Made by a program: the position numbers and the translations under genes
DNA from: Siniperca chuatsi
Lineage: Eukaryota; Chordata; Actinopteri; Centrarchiformes; Sinipercidae
Direction of reading: 5' to 3'
DNA length: 64,000 nt
Assembly: GCF_020085105.1 (NCBI RefSeq)
Contig: NC_058042.1
Coordinates: forward strand, 21,232,001-21,296,000
Notes under the pieces: model-generated
Database searches by the model: none
Told to the model about the DNA's origin: nothing
What the model saw: only the letters and a program-made list of their open reading frames with translations
In this document: positions 23,756-38,100 of the stretch, piece after piece
Position numbering within the stretch: position 1 is the first letter of the stretch
Layout: each line of letters starts with the position of its first letter

Positions 23756-26700
23756 TCACGTTGGATTGGAGGAGCATCGTTGGAGGAGGAGGGCGTGGCA
23801 GGTGTCACAGACTCTGACTGGTTTTGGTGAGGCGGGCAGAGGGAGCTCATTGTCAGAGCAGCTGTTACAGAAAATCTCCCCACAGTTCCTACAGTGGTGC
23901 TGGAGAGGGAGAGAGTTAGAACCACAATAACTAAATATTATTGTGTAGCGTTGGGATTACAGGTGCAAATTAGTCAGTCCTCTTTTTATTTCTCCTCATT
24001 TAAGGACTGACCTTTCGTCTTGAGATGGAGAACTCCTTCTCACACAGCTTGCAATGGCTGGCGTCCTTGTCCTTCAACCAAACCTGACCCCCCTGCAACA
24101 ACATGTTACTCTGTAATTTTACATTATAGACATTACAAAACAACACAACATCCCTAAACCACAACCCACCTTGTTAATGACAGTATGCAGTACTAGATTT
24201 TTTTTTACTAATGTCTTAGCTAACTAAATACCTTAGTGATCGAGAGGGTTTAGATGCTATCTTTATCTCTGAAACTTACTGTTACTTTACCTGAAGAGCT
24301 TTGTTGGCTTCTTTGATGTCCTCAATCTTCATTTTGGATCTGATGACAAAAAGAATAAGACTAGGTTAAGGAAATCAGTACACTCAACCGCCACAGGTCA
24401 TCAATCTTTTTTTGTTATCTTTCCTTCTGAGGTTCTCGGTTTCATTTCGGAGGGTTTCAGAAGCTTGTCTGACTTTCTGTAGAACTGTTAACTCTACTTG
24501 TCTGCACGAATGTAAATTATGTGATTTGATGTAAATGAGCTAAAACATGCAAAAACACTGGTATGATCCTCCATGATCTTAAGAATTTAAACATATTTTT
24601 TCCTGAAATTCATATGATGATGCAAACAACTGTACTCCTATTATAAACGTGTTTTAAAAGGGTTTTCTTTCCAAAAAAAACACACATACAAAGATTCCAA
24701 CATTTAAAAATTACTTTTCAAATCTTACATTAGACATTTCATTTGGGTTTAGAGCCTATTCTCGGTCTCCATGTACTGCCTGTAAAAGCAGCTTCAATAT
24801 GGTGCAGACATTTTTAATTAAAGCATACATACTCGCTTAGTTTGGAGCCTAATTCCTCGAGAGCTTGTTCTTGGTCCTCACAGATGGTCTTCAGCTGAAT
24901 GTTTTCATCCTGGAGACGATGGAACTCCTGGAACAATAATAAAAAACACAAACACACACAACAGAGGACATGCATCAGATCAAATTAGATGATATTCTGC
25001 AAATGCTGGGTCACACACACACAAAGCCATACACATGTAACAAAACACACTGTACAGTATCATACACACGGTACATTTCTTTCTCTCCGTCTTTTTACCT
25101 TCTTTAGTCCGTTGATCTGCAGCGCCTCTGTGCTGAGCTGAGCCACTGTGTCCCTCTCTCTGTCTAGATCATTTTGTAACGTCTGCCTCCACTCCCTCTC
25201 TATCTTCAGGTCCGTCTCCAGCTGCTGGCTACAGACATGTACATACAACACCAGTAACAAGAATAAAGATGACAAACAGAGACAGAAAGGGATATACTGA
25301 GTAACACGTTATATTAGAACACACTGGTTTGTATACGTTTTAAATTTTTGTCTTGCTTTTTCAAGTCATAATCAACAAGAACTGTGTACTGAAGTCTGGT
25401 GTCTCCTAGCCAATTAAGTAAACTGCTGGCTTACCATGCTACACAGCTTATAGTGTAAATACTATGTTGTGTCTCTCTCTGAGCTCCACAGCTTCTCTAG
25501 ATTAAGTGTTTGTATGTGCATGAATCAGTCAGTCTGTCTTTGGAGAGGTTTTGCTTACAGTTGCTTTTCTCTGTGTTCGATCTGTCGCTGCAGGCTGTCG
25601 GCCTTGTTGGCAAAGTCCAACTTGAAGCGCCTGGTTCCCTCCTCGGCTGACGTGCGGTGCCTCTCTGCCTCCTGTAATCTGCACCATTATAACCAGGGAC
25701 AAACTCAGGACCATGGAGAGAAAAACTGGGGGGTGGGGGAAGAGGGAGAAAAGAACAGAGGAAGACGGGAAGGAGGATGCCGAGTAAGGGGGGAGGTTAG
25801 GGACTGAGGTTTCTGGGTGGAACCATGAAGGAGGGATGGCTGAGGATGGAGAAATGAAGAAGTTTGGGGTGAAGGATAGCGTTGTAATTTGCACTGTTAC
25901 AACACCAGAGTAAAACTGAAAAGAGTTCAGTGAGAGTTGAATTGTGGGGTTCAAAACAGAAGGAATACAAAGGGGGGTGATGAGTCAAAATAAAGACGCA
26001 TTACAAAACAATGAGGAAAAACTGAAAAAAAAAAAAGAGCTAACTGAATGCAGAGACAGAGTGAACTGGAGAGCAGCATCACCATGTTGCCTTTTCCATT
26101 GATACCTTACGTATTCACAACATTTTGAGATTGAAAAATGTGCCAATTTCATTGTTTTCCACCCATTATTGTACAGGGAGGAAACTTTCATGGCATGTCT
26201 TCGCGATATGAGGATTTTAATAAAGTTTTTGAACTTGTTGACCTCAGATACTCGGACAATGAGGAGGATAATCCCACAACACCCTGATTTACAGTAACTG
26301 TTGACTTAGAGCTTTATTACTCCTTAGAATCACATATTAAATGTTCCAGTGTCTATAAGTTAACAGCACTCTGAACATGGCCAAAAACTCAAACCACACC
26401 CAACACTTTCAAAACATCTAATTTTATTGATCACGGTGGTAAAAGACAGTAGTTGTGTTTTCAACAGCTGTACTGAGTGATTATTCTTCTACAAATTGAG
26501 AGGAGTTACAGTACTATGAACATGGAGTTAGAATAGGTAGAATGATTACTTCCTGATCTATCACAAAAGTCAATAAATATGCCAAGAAACACAACAACAC
26601 ATTCAAGTTCCCTTGACAGAAGCGCCAGAGGTTTACAGCTGTTCTTTACACTTGGCTCAGTTCTATCTGTTCTGCAGAAACAAAGCACATGTATTGAGCT

Positions 26701-29700
26701 AAAGCTGCTGGTCACACTGAGCTGTTTACATCTCCAGTTTAGGTGTATCTTCAGGAGGATAAAGAGCAAGAAAGAGGCAGTCTGTGTCCAAAATCACTCC
26801 CTTTTTACTGCAGAGTACACTATGTTTACTCTCCGCCATTTTATTTGAGTGTCCGAATTCTGAGTGTGAATGTATCCTCTATATGGTGCCCTCAAAAATG
26901 TCAACAATGGAACGAAAAAAATAGTGTCCCAATATTTTATGTCACCTATCAGTGACGATGCAAAATGACGATGGTTCATAAGTGTCAATTTACTGCTCAC
27001 TATAGAGCAAACTACTGAGTATTATCAAGGGCCTGTCACGATAACTGTTTTTGTTGGACGATATATTGTCCCAGAAACACATGCGATAAATGATATTTGT
27101 AAATAATCATAATTTGATATAAGACCAATTTATGCCACTGATTATAAGCATAATCATGCAAGTACACCATTTCAATTAACTTATAATTCTTAAGAGTATT
27201 CAGACATTGGAATTGGGATGTGAAAAACAAAAAATAAAAACGTGTAGAATATATATAAATAAAAATCACACAACCAAAACAATAAATAAAATGGACTCTC
27301 GGGCCCTGTAAATAAAAATTGCACATATTAAATACACAGGGCTATAGAGAGTCATTCATTCTTTAACAGGCAATATAGTTATTGTAGGGAAAAACCTGCT
27401 GTATATTCTGGCATCATGTTGGGATAAAATGTTGGTGACATTCTTATGTAAAAAAAAAAAAAAAAAACACGCATGTAAACACAATGGGCAATATCGAGGT
27501 CAGCAACGATAAGTCGATTTCGTGACAGGCGATAATTACATATCGTATATTTCATATGATAACTCGATAACGGAATTATTGTGACAGGCCTAAAGGCAGT
27601 AGTGAGAGAGTGAGTAAGGGACTGATTTCAGACACAGCGAGGGTCATCACAGCCAGTCAGAAGCAGGTCAGGGGTGCAACACATGCAGAGCAAACTGGCA
27701 ACAAATTAAAAGCAGGAGGCTGCACAAGCAAACTCCTGTCTGCTAAAACATCTGCAGTGAACACCACTGACTGACTGTGATGAAATGCAGGCAGCTGTAG
27801 AGACAAACATTTTCATGTTACTGCTCCTGCTTTATACCTAAACTGTGTCGGCTGCAATAAAGTAAAAAGACAGCCCAGCACAGAAACACAAGTTACTCAA
27901 TAATCTCTGCAGAGCCAACATGGATGTCACTAAAGGACTGTATGAAAATTATTAGGGGGAGGGGAGTTCAGAAAAGGGGGAGGGTTACGCATTTTTTTCT
28001 TTTTGCTGAGGGGACAGTAGTCAAAATCTTTTCGGAGAGTGGCTACAGTGTCTTTAGTTATTTAGATATACATTATTCTGCATCTTAACAGAGAGCAGAA
28101 CTACAGTAAAGTAAAATGTGTCAAACAAATGTGTCATATAAAGTGACAGTAAAAAATAAAGAATATCCAGAATATTCGGTAAACAAGACGCATCATTTTG
28201 CTATGTTTTCCATAATGTTGTTTATTTGTCTGAACTGTTAATTCCACTTATATTGCGCAATTTGGTAGCTATGTGAAAATTGTTATCCCATTAACATATT
28301 AAGGTTTAAATTGGAGTATACCATCTTACATTCTTTGTGCACTTTTCAGTTATTAATGGCAAAATGAATCAGACTAATCAAATATTACTAGATATTGTGG
28401 GAAGGGTTTTGTAGTTTTTCTCTTGATCAAGGGAAGGGTACAAAAAAAATATTAATAACGCTGTAAAGGGTCTTGCTTTTTAAAAAAGTGAAACAGAATG
28501 TTTAGCCCTTCCTCCCCACCCCAATAATCTTCATACAGTCCCTAAATACTACAGTGACTCAACTCCATTAACTAGTGGCTCTGGGTGTTGCCAGATAAAA
28601 CCACTCAGTAGTTGTGATATGAGCGGAAAAGCCCACTATACTCATTCTAACTCAATGTGAACAATAACAACGACCCTATGATTACATCTGAGAGCCCAAA
28701 CAGTCAAATATCTTACTTGACAGTGTTACTGCATATAAACGGACTACTGGAGACAGGAAGAATGTGTACCATATGTATGTGTTTGTCTGTGTGTGTGAGC
28801 ACAGCTGAGCAAGTGAGTGAATAGATAAAGTAGTGTATGATTAATGCAAAATGTTTCTTCAGCATCTATTAAAGTATAACTGATATAATACTCAGGCAGT
28901 TCTCTGACCAGCGAAACCAGAACATTTAAAGGAAACTTGTGTTCGTTTAGCACAAACCCAACAAAGTTATCTGAGGGGGATTTAATTAAAGATCATGAAA
29001 CATGTTGCAGTGGTCTCTATGAATCCCAGCACTCTGCTGATGATGATAATGTTTCAGTGACTTAAGCACCAAACCACGCAGTCTAGTTTCACCTGATTCT
29101 GTGGCTGCTCTCAGGCCATAAAACCATCTGAATATTGTGTGCAAAAAAACAGGAATGTTCCTTTAAGTTAAGTCCATTTATTCTGTCAGTCATAAGCAAT
29201 CGTGTGTCTGCATGTGCAAGCATATGTGTGTGTTTGTCCTCAGAAGGAGATGTCCTTGACTAGCTTGTACTGGTGCTCTGTGTCTGTGCTGGCACACTTA
29301 ACAAATGACATAGCAAGCGTTCTGGTCTGACTTAGCAGATCCTTATCACTGCACAGAGGAGCAGGGATTAAATCAGGGGGGAAAAATCGACACGTGGAGG
29401 TTTCAAGGGAGCAAAATGGATGGATGGATGATTGGATGGATGGTATAAAAGAGACGGGGAGAAGGAAAGAAAGAAAGGAAGGAAGAAAGGATGTCAATAC
29501 ATCAGTATTCTAAGTGTCCCCGGTTACACTGAACACTTTAAGTGACTTTTAACATCACAGGCAGAGCAGTAAGAATAAATAAAAGGCATCAAAACACAGA
29601 AATCTGATTTCAGGCTGCCAGGTTCCCACTGTAATGATTTATTCAGTCTGGAAATATTTCACTCCACAGTAAGTGAATGAGTAATGAGAAGAGGTGGGGA

Positions 29701-32119
29701 GGAGAAGCAGGGAAAGGTAATGTCAACAGATGAATACAGCTAGAGCAGACAAAAACTGGAATTTTCAGGTGAAGTGTGCACAGAACTATACTATCAACAC
29801 AAGGGATTTAAGCCTGGAAAGCACCTACAGTAGTCATCACTATTTTGATCTCTCTAAAGTAGACAACATGTTAAATGTTACGGGGGAGACCGATCTCTTA
29901 TTAGCTGGTAAATCATTTGATTTTAAACAGTAGCTCTGATCAGAACATGTTTAACTTTTCATAAGATTTTTCATCTACAACAACACAAAACTCCCATTGA
30001 AAATAACAAGTGTAACCGGGGTTTGCATGCTACCAGGCTACATAAACCTTCAGAGCAGCAAAAAACATTCACAACCAATCACAAATAGGATGGAACAGAT
30101 TTAAACCAATGGGAGAGGGGAGGGGAGGGATGGACCATGTTGACTGGTAAACGATGGGTTGAGGAAGGATCGTAAGGCATCGATGAACCAATACACAGAT
30201 TGTGGTACATTTTACTAGGAGGACTTAGCATGCGTGAAAATATCAGCAGTTTAATTTATTGGACATGATACATTTAGGATTGCAGGGTTTCCCCAAGGAA
30301 ACTGTTTAGCAAATCCGGACGTATCTCGTCTTGTAATCGATTTATTTAGTAGGTGATGGCCTAAACAATAACAATAAATATACAGTATGGCATGTGAAAT
30401 AGTGCCTCTGCTCTTTTCCCCTGAAGGTTAATGTTTTATTTCATGGACATATACAATTTTTATGATGTAAGTGGAGGTGGTCTGTATTCAGGCATTGGGA
30501 AAGTGACTTAAAGCATATTTTTGATAAATTTAGTAGAATTTATAAAATTTAACCTGTAGGGCAAATGCAAACCCATATCGTCTCTATCAAGTAAAAGCTT
30601 TATATCTTAAATTCTTAAAAGAAGCCTTTTGGAATAATGCAAAAAATTACAACTAAAACTTGAAAGGTTTTCACTGGACAATAACAATGTGCTATTTTGC
30701 TTCTACTTTGGACAGTGTGTTTATAATGTTAGATTTAACATGCAGTCACTTTTTAGTGTATCTATTTAAAAAGCTGCGGGCCACTGCCAACATGAAAAGG
30801 AATGAACGCACTTTTATTAAACAAAACCTTAGAAATCTTCAGGAAAAATATAAGAGGGAGCTATTTCACATAACAAAGGCCATGTATTTGATGACTGCGG
30901 CTATTGTTTAGACTGCCGTCTATTAACTAAACAGATCACAAAAATGGGACTCAGCTCAGCCGATGACAGAGACATCACACGTTGCAATGTCAGGTAAAAA
31001 CTTTAATCATATCACTTCCATTTATAAGGTTTTATACTGTGGAACATTTTGTGTTTGCAGACACACAGAAGAAATAAGCTAGGATTAGACGACTAACCAA
31101 TTTCCTGAAACTGTGATGAGGAAGAAGACTCAAATCATTTTTCACCATGCTTTCCCTCAGTTGTCTTCTGCATAGATTCACACTAGACCACCCAGAACTC
31201 TTAATAAATATGTACTTTTAAGTAATTATTAAAAATAACATAAAATAGTATCCATCTCTTATAGATCACCTGGTCTAGAAAACATGACGTTTGGTAATTT
31301 TGGGCTGACAACTCGTCCTTTTTTGTGATTCCTTATATCATTTTGGTTCAATGTCACAGTCAAAGCTGTTAAAAGGGTCTCAGGGACGTTCAACTTACAT
31401 TGCCAAAGGGGGATTATTTATGTTTCGGTAAATCAAAGAAAGACTGTAGCTCAAAGATTTTAATAGAACAACGGAGAACCTGGTTTAGATTGAAGGAAGG
31501 ACTGAGGAGACACATGGGACAAAGTGATTTTCCTGTTCTGGTTAGTGTGTGCTGTGCCTTTACAGGCAATCTATCTCACCTTTGCTCCAGCTGCTTCATG
31601 GTGGCAGTGATCTGATTGGTCTTCTCCTCCAGACGACTGATCATATTGTTCTTCTTCTTCATCTCGTCATCGGACGACTAACAAATGAGAATTACTGGCT
31701 GTCACAAGTAGTAGTAATAATTACTGTATATGTACTGTATGTGATAACAGAATGAGTGCAACCGGGTAAGGATGTGTGTGTTTGTACCTGCATCTTCTGG
31801 TACATTTCTACATTGATGGCTTTGACTTCATCCAGTTGGTGTCTCAGTCCGATCAGCGTGTCCTGGTGATAAAAAACAAAGATCAATCCTGTATTGCCTG
31901 TCGTGTTCACACTGTTTCTAGTTTCACTGTAATTTAGCATGCTCTTCTTTCATACATTTTTTATTAATCCGATCATTATTAATTCACTCATTTAACGACA
32001 ATTTTTATTTTTTTGTGTATCTATTTGTCCACTCAATCATTTATTCACTGGGGGCCTGTACAAGTTTAAACACAGGACTACATACACACAGATAATTACT
32101 GGCCAGTTTTGGGGCTTAG

Positions 32120-32187
<68 letters not shown>

Positions 32188-35100
32188 CTAAGAGCTAAGA
32201 GCTAGCTAAGAGCTACCTGAAATATTGAAATATATTCAGGACAAACTGTATGTCGCAATGCATGATAACAATATTCCCATGTCACACGCCCAATGGTCCT
32301 GTGCAATAATGATGCTGACATTACTCTGACTGCTGATTCACCTGATGTTGTGGGTAATGATCCCAGCAGCCTCCTTACAAAGCTGTGATGATGCTGCTGC
32401 CATGGCAGCTGCTATATCTCAGAGCTTGGCAACAAATGTCAGCTGGTGGTGTTTATGTAGCAGAGTTCACATGTTGGTGGTGAGAGGCTTGATACCGGCA
32501 GGGAGACGGGCACAGGAGCTGGCAGGGCATTACTGCTCCATGTGAGCAAGTACAGGCTGGTGCTATATTTTTAATTTGTGGCCCCCAAAGGGCTTGTTAT
32601 CACGTTGCTCCCTTGTTGTGACGACACTATGCCTGAAGAGCAACCGCATCATTCTTTGGATCTTCATTTTAACTATGTGTGTTGAAATATATCTCTCACA
32701 AATTACTGATTGGGCCTTTTTTTAAATCAATTTCCAGTGTCTGCATTGATTGAGCCTCACCATAAACAATCCTTATCATGCAATATATTAACCTGTGTCT
32801 CTATGAACATCGTTGATCTTCATGTTTTGTGATTTCAGCGCTTTTGTAAGTAGTCAAAAAGGAAGGCAGTGAAAATGACCTGTTTTTCATGAATATCTTT
32901 CTCCAGAAGTTTCATGGCCAGCTCCATTTCCTGTTTCATCGACACCTGGACTACCAACTCATTCTCCACATCCTAAAAATAAACATACATACATGCATAA
33001 AATCTGTTATTACACTGTCGCCATGTATACGTTACACACATTTTCTACACACAGACACACACACAAGGAGTCACAGTCTGACCTGTCTGAGCTGACACTC
33101 CTCCTTCAGTTGCCTTCGAGCTTCATTGTACATCTCATCCAAACCCTGACGAGACTGTTTGTATGTATCTCTCTCCACTGACACATCGCCTTGAGTTACC
33201 TGGATAAATAACATCAACAGGAAGAACATGTCAGCCACACCATGCATCAGTTTTATCCACTAGTAGACAGAGCTGGTAGAAATTGTTGGAATATTAAGGA
33301 CTAGATCTACAGTCTTGGTTTGAGTTTTACCAAAACAGCCGATATAAAGACACCGATTCATGTTTCTGTGTGATTTCAGACAGCGATATATTTTTTAGTT
33401 TTGTGTTTGCACATGTGTGACTGTGTACCTCTAATTGTTGTTGTGTCTTCAGCAGAATAAGGCTGTTTTCACTCCTCAGCTGCTGGTTTTCTTCCTGCAG
33501 TTTGATGATGTTGTTCTTGGCTATGGCTAACTGCACACACAAACACAGAATAATCAGTAATAATCACTGGGAACAGTTTGACAGTAATGCATACACTGAC
33601 TCTGTGATTTCAGTCATGATGTAGAGATGTGCTGACTTTCATGTTTAGCTTAAATCTAACATGCGGATATTTTGAGTGTGGGTCTCACCTCCTCTATGAG
33701 TTTAGAGTTGGACTTCTCTAGAGAGTCCACTCTGCCCTGAAGACCATGAACTGTGGAGCTAGACATACAATCACAGACAAACACAGAAGTTATAATCAAC
33801 TTCTCTTCATTTTGAGTCTCACTGAATGTATTGTGCCAACATTTTTTTTCAGAATATGGGAATGGGATTGTGGTAGTTGTGTCACAATTTCACAGCTGAA
33901 GTGACGTGTAGGTTTTCCTTCATTTGATTAGATACTGCTGTTATCGTGTTTATGAGGTTTAATGGCATTCACAGGTTTAGAAGACTGAACTGTCGCACCA
34001 GAGACTGACATGCTTTTAATAACCACAGCACCAATAAGGTAGTGCCATGGTTAACTTAGCTTATGTTCAGAGACAGCTCATCAAGGATATTAACTGACAT
34101 GTAATTTAAGGTCATGTCACATATTTGAGGTTTGTTCACAATAACCTTCCTAATTCATGGCTTTTAGCTCTATCGCAGCTGCAAAATGTAAAGAAAGATT
34201 CACTAAACTTATAATTCCATTTAAGGCAGCAGATCTATCCATGTTCATTTAAATGGTTTGTAAGAAAATAAAAAATTGAAAGAAGAAATGTGACTAACAG
34301 TCTGTGCTTTAATGAAACTGTCTGTATGGACAGATGGTGCAGAGTTGCACTTGTCAAACTACCAGACTGTTTCAAACCTCAACTGACTGATCATGTATTT
34401 TAACGTGCAATCAGCCTTCTGCCTTTGATTCAAGGCATCATAACACTACTCAAACATCAGACAGTCGACACATGTAAAGCAAAATGTAAAGTAGAATGAC
34501 TGCCTGTCTCAATCAGCCACTGTTTATGTAAAAAATACACAACATTTTAAACACAGGACTTCCATTCCCTGAAATTTCCTTGAACTTCCTCGAAGTACAC
34601 AACACCATCATCTCCAGGAATTCTGGGGAAAATTCTGCAAACAGGTCTGTTTCCACTAAAAAACAAACATCTTACTTCAGCTGTCGGTTCAGTTCCTCTA
34701 CATAGTTCTTCTGATCCAAGATGGATGCTATCTGGCTATTCCTGTTGCAATGGAAACAGACATAAAACAGAGCATAACATGTAGGGGGCCTAAGAGACCC
34801 AGTGTATTAAATAAAGTGGAGAGACAATAAAAGATCATACCTCTCTTCACTCCTGTAATCATCAATGTCATTCTTCAAGTACATGGAGAAGTCGATCACC
34901 CCAACCTCAAATGAAAAAAACAAGATAAACTAATATCACTCAAAAGGAAGCATATTCTAAAGAGCAATGATTGCACAACCATTGATTTAATGAAATGAGT
35001 CATGCATTAAGTAGCAACCCACCACAACATTCACAAGAGTTGGTTACGCAAATTAAAACTCACGCAAAACAAACAAAACGCTTACTGTAAAGGTGACAGT

Positions 35101-38100
35101 ATACAATTAATATCCAATGCTGTCCAATGTGTGTCTGCATAACTAATAGCACTAATCTGTCTGTTAACCACACACATGGGTAGAAACTACCACAGTCCAC
35201 CATGGAGTTACAGTCCAAAAAATAGTCGATTAATCAATTAGTCGATAGACAGAAAAATAAGTGGCAACCATTTGATAATCAATTCATTGTTTCTATAATT
35301 TTTCAAGTTAAAAAAGTCAAATATTCTCTGGTTCCAGCCTCTCAAAAGTGAGGAATTTCTGCTGTTCTCTGTTGTAACGTGAATATATTTGGGTTTTGGA
35401 CTTTTGGTCGAACAAAACACTCACAGACAACTGAGAATGTCACCTTGGGCTCTGGGAAGTTGCGCTGGATATTTTTTCCACTATTTTTTGACATTTTATA
35501 GTCTAACAATTTATCGGGAAAAAAATTATAGATTAATCGTTAGTTGCAGGCCTAAAAAGTAGTAACCAAATATGATAGGTTATTCCAAATTCTTAATTCC
35601 TGAATTATTTATCTAAAACACTATATAGGAATCCCAAATGTTTTGTGGCACTGTTTTTATTTTATTTCATAATCGTGTCTTCAGGGATGGAATCAGACCT
35701 CATTTACACCTGCCATTAAAGGTAAAGTGTGGGTGGTAAGCTGCATAATGGCTCATCTTGTGATCAGAGAATGGCGGGATCTAAACAAAGACAATTCCAC
35801 ATTGCTTCACATTACAAGTACAAGTATCAGTCTGTGCAGGGCGTTTCCATTGGTGAGAAAATGTGTTTGCACTCAGGACAAAGTCTACACGCATGGAGTA
35901 GAAACATGACACAACAGCGTCTGCTCTCCATCTGTCTGATGCCAAGATATAGTGACGAAACAGACAAAACTGGTTCATGTCAACTAAGTAGGCACAGGAA
36001 GTGGACATAAGTCAGACATTTATTTTTCTACTTAATATGGTGCAATCCAATCATAGAGAGAACAGAATGGAGAGTATAATGCAAACCAGCTGTACACCGG
36101 CTGTAATGCAACCACATCATCAGATTTGTTAGACAGCATACCCACATTAAGCCCACATTTTAATGTCTGGTCTAAATGTGTTTCGTTTAGTCAAATGGTC
36201 TAAATACTGTCTCAGAGCAGTGGTTACCTGAGAGTCCAGGTCCTCGCCTTTGACACAAAGATTAGCATCAATGACGTTCAGGCCCACCAACAGGCCCACT
36301 ATCACTGCTCCCTCCTCCTCCAGCATCAGCGCCGAATTCTCATAGAAATCACTGTGGTGGAAGATAAAGCACATTCTCAAACACTGAAGGGAGCTCTAGT
36401 AAAAGAAAAAGGGAGTGGCTTTATTTTAATGTTTTAGCTCTGTAGTGTTGTTCCTGTGCATGTGTTAGTACAAGCTTTAATTTACGACATCAAATTACGT
36501 TCTGGGTACTATCAATTACTATTATTACTACTATTAACTGCTGGATTTGTGCACAGACTTCTCATTAAAATACTGAATTTAATTTATTTATCTATTTATT
36601 TAAATACTATTTTATTTCATCATTATTATAAATTAATAAAAAAATTTTGTTGATATCTCAAACTTGTAAACATGACTAACTTAATGGAATTAGTTGACAA
36701 TAAGAAAAATGTAGAATATCAAGGGCCTGATTTATCAATGAAGAATTGTTACAATTTCACTTTCATAGCTAAAGTTAAATTAGTTATCTAAAGGTAAATA
36801 TTAAAGGTATAATTTTCTAAACAAGTCAGATTTACCTATTGTACATCATACATCTTCTTTGTGTGTGCCGCCATGTGTACATACAGTATGTGTATGTGTG
36901 TACCTGAGCAGGTCTTTTCTGGTGATGAGGAGTCGTAGGTAATCGGCCAGCCGCTTCTGCATGAGAGCCAGACGCAGCCAAGCTCTTGCCCTGCCTAATG
37001 GAGTCCTAGAAAACACACACACACAGGTGATTAGATTAGATTATAGGAGGTTTTGAGGGTGTAAGACTGGTGGCACTGGGGCATCTTTAGATTGGTCTTT
37101 GTTTTGTTTTCTTGTTTAGATGTAGTTAGGTTCTCATTTGTGTTCCTTAATGTTTATTGCAGTCAATGGTTACATGGGCTTATCTAATTAACTGCTCCTT
37201 CTTTTCAAGACTTCAATCCGAATGTTTCATTTTGCCTCTGTGGCATCTCAGCAACTAAAACTGTGTTATCTAACCTACTATCTAACTAAAACTAGCTACC
37301 TCTTGGGTCTGTACTTATGTTGCAAAAACGCTGCTCTGCTACATGTCTGTTGGTCTGACTCAGCACCACCAAAGGAAACAGACTCTGTTCTCTATCTAAA
37401 ACAACACATCTGTTCCCCATTTTTCTGCATCAGACAAGACCTGAATATTACTCACTTGATTCCCTGCCTGGAAGCTCTACTATGTAGTGACTGATAACAA
37501 AGTAAAGCATGACATGGAAATCATGTACATGAATGAGAGTGAGCAGGAGCCTGCTTGCAAATTACTGTAAAACTTTAACTAAAAGCCGAGCCCTGATTAA
37601 ATGCTGAGTCCCTTTTACTGGCTGGGTGTGGCTACACGTTTTGTTAGTCCACACAGAAGGGGTCTCACTCCCAGAAGGAACAATAGCAGACATTGAGGAT
37701 GGTTACAAGTACCTTGGAATACCACAGGCAAATGGCACCACTACTGATTTTGCTTTTAAAAAGGTGCCTATTGCCCACAACTGACGTAGTCTTAACCCTG
37801 AGTCTTTCTAACTCTTAAGTGCTTGTCACATCTTTGGAAAATGTGTCTATACTGGCTCTAAGAGTTACAAAGAGAATAATAACAATAATAATAATAAAGA
37901 AGTAGAGAAATAGTGACAAGGGAGAAGTGAGGCAGCAGCAAGAGGAAAGGTGAAGTGAAAGTAAATCACACTCAGGTATTTCCCTGCTCTGGCTCAGGTC
38001 ACAGTCTCATGTTTCTGGTGTGTGTGGTAGTGCTGTGGCTCATGTTCCTCCAGCATGATGTTAGGTTAAGTTGTGTGTAAGCACACACGTGTGTGTGTGT

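Larger units (their letters stand above)
25679..31579 (-). other. Large rufy2 intron 13, apart from the alternative exon
   Basis: Holds the hAT-like MITE (27029-27591), the alternative terminal exon and a GGAT/GGAA-rich simple repeat (about 29416-29490). I see no other gene in it. Confidence 0.5.
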
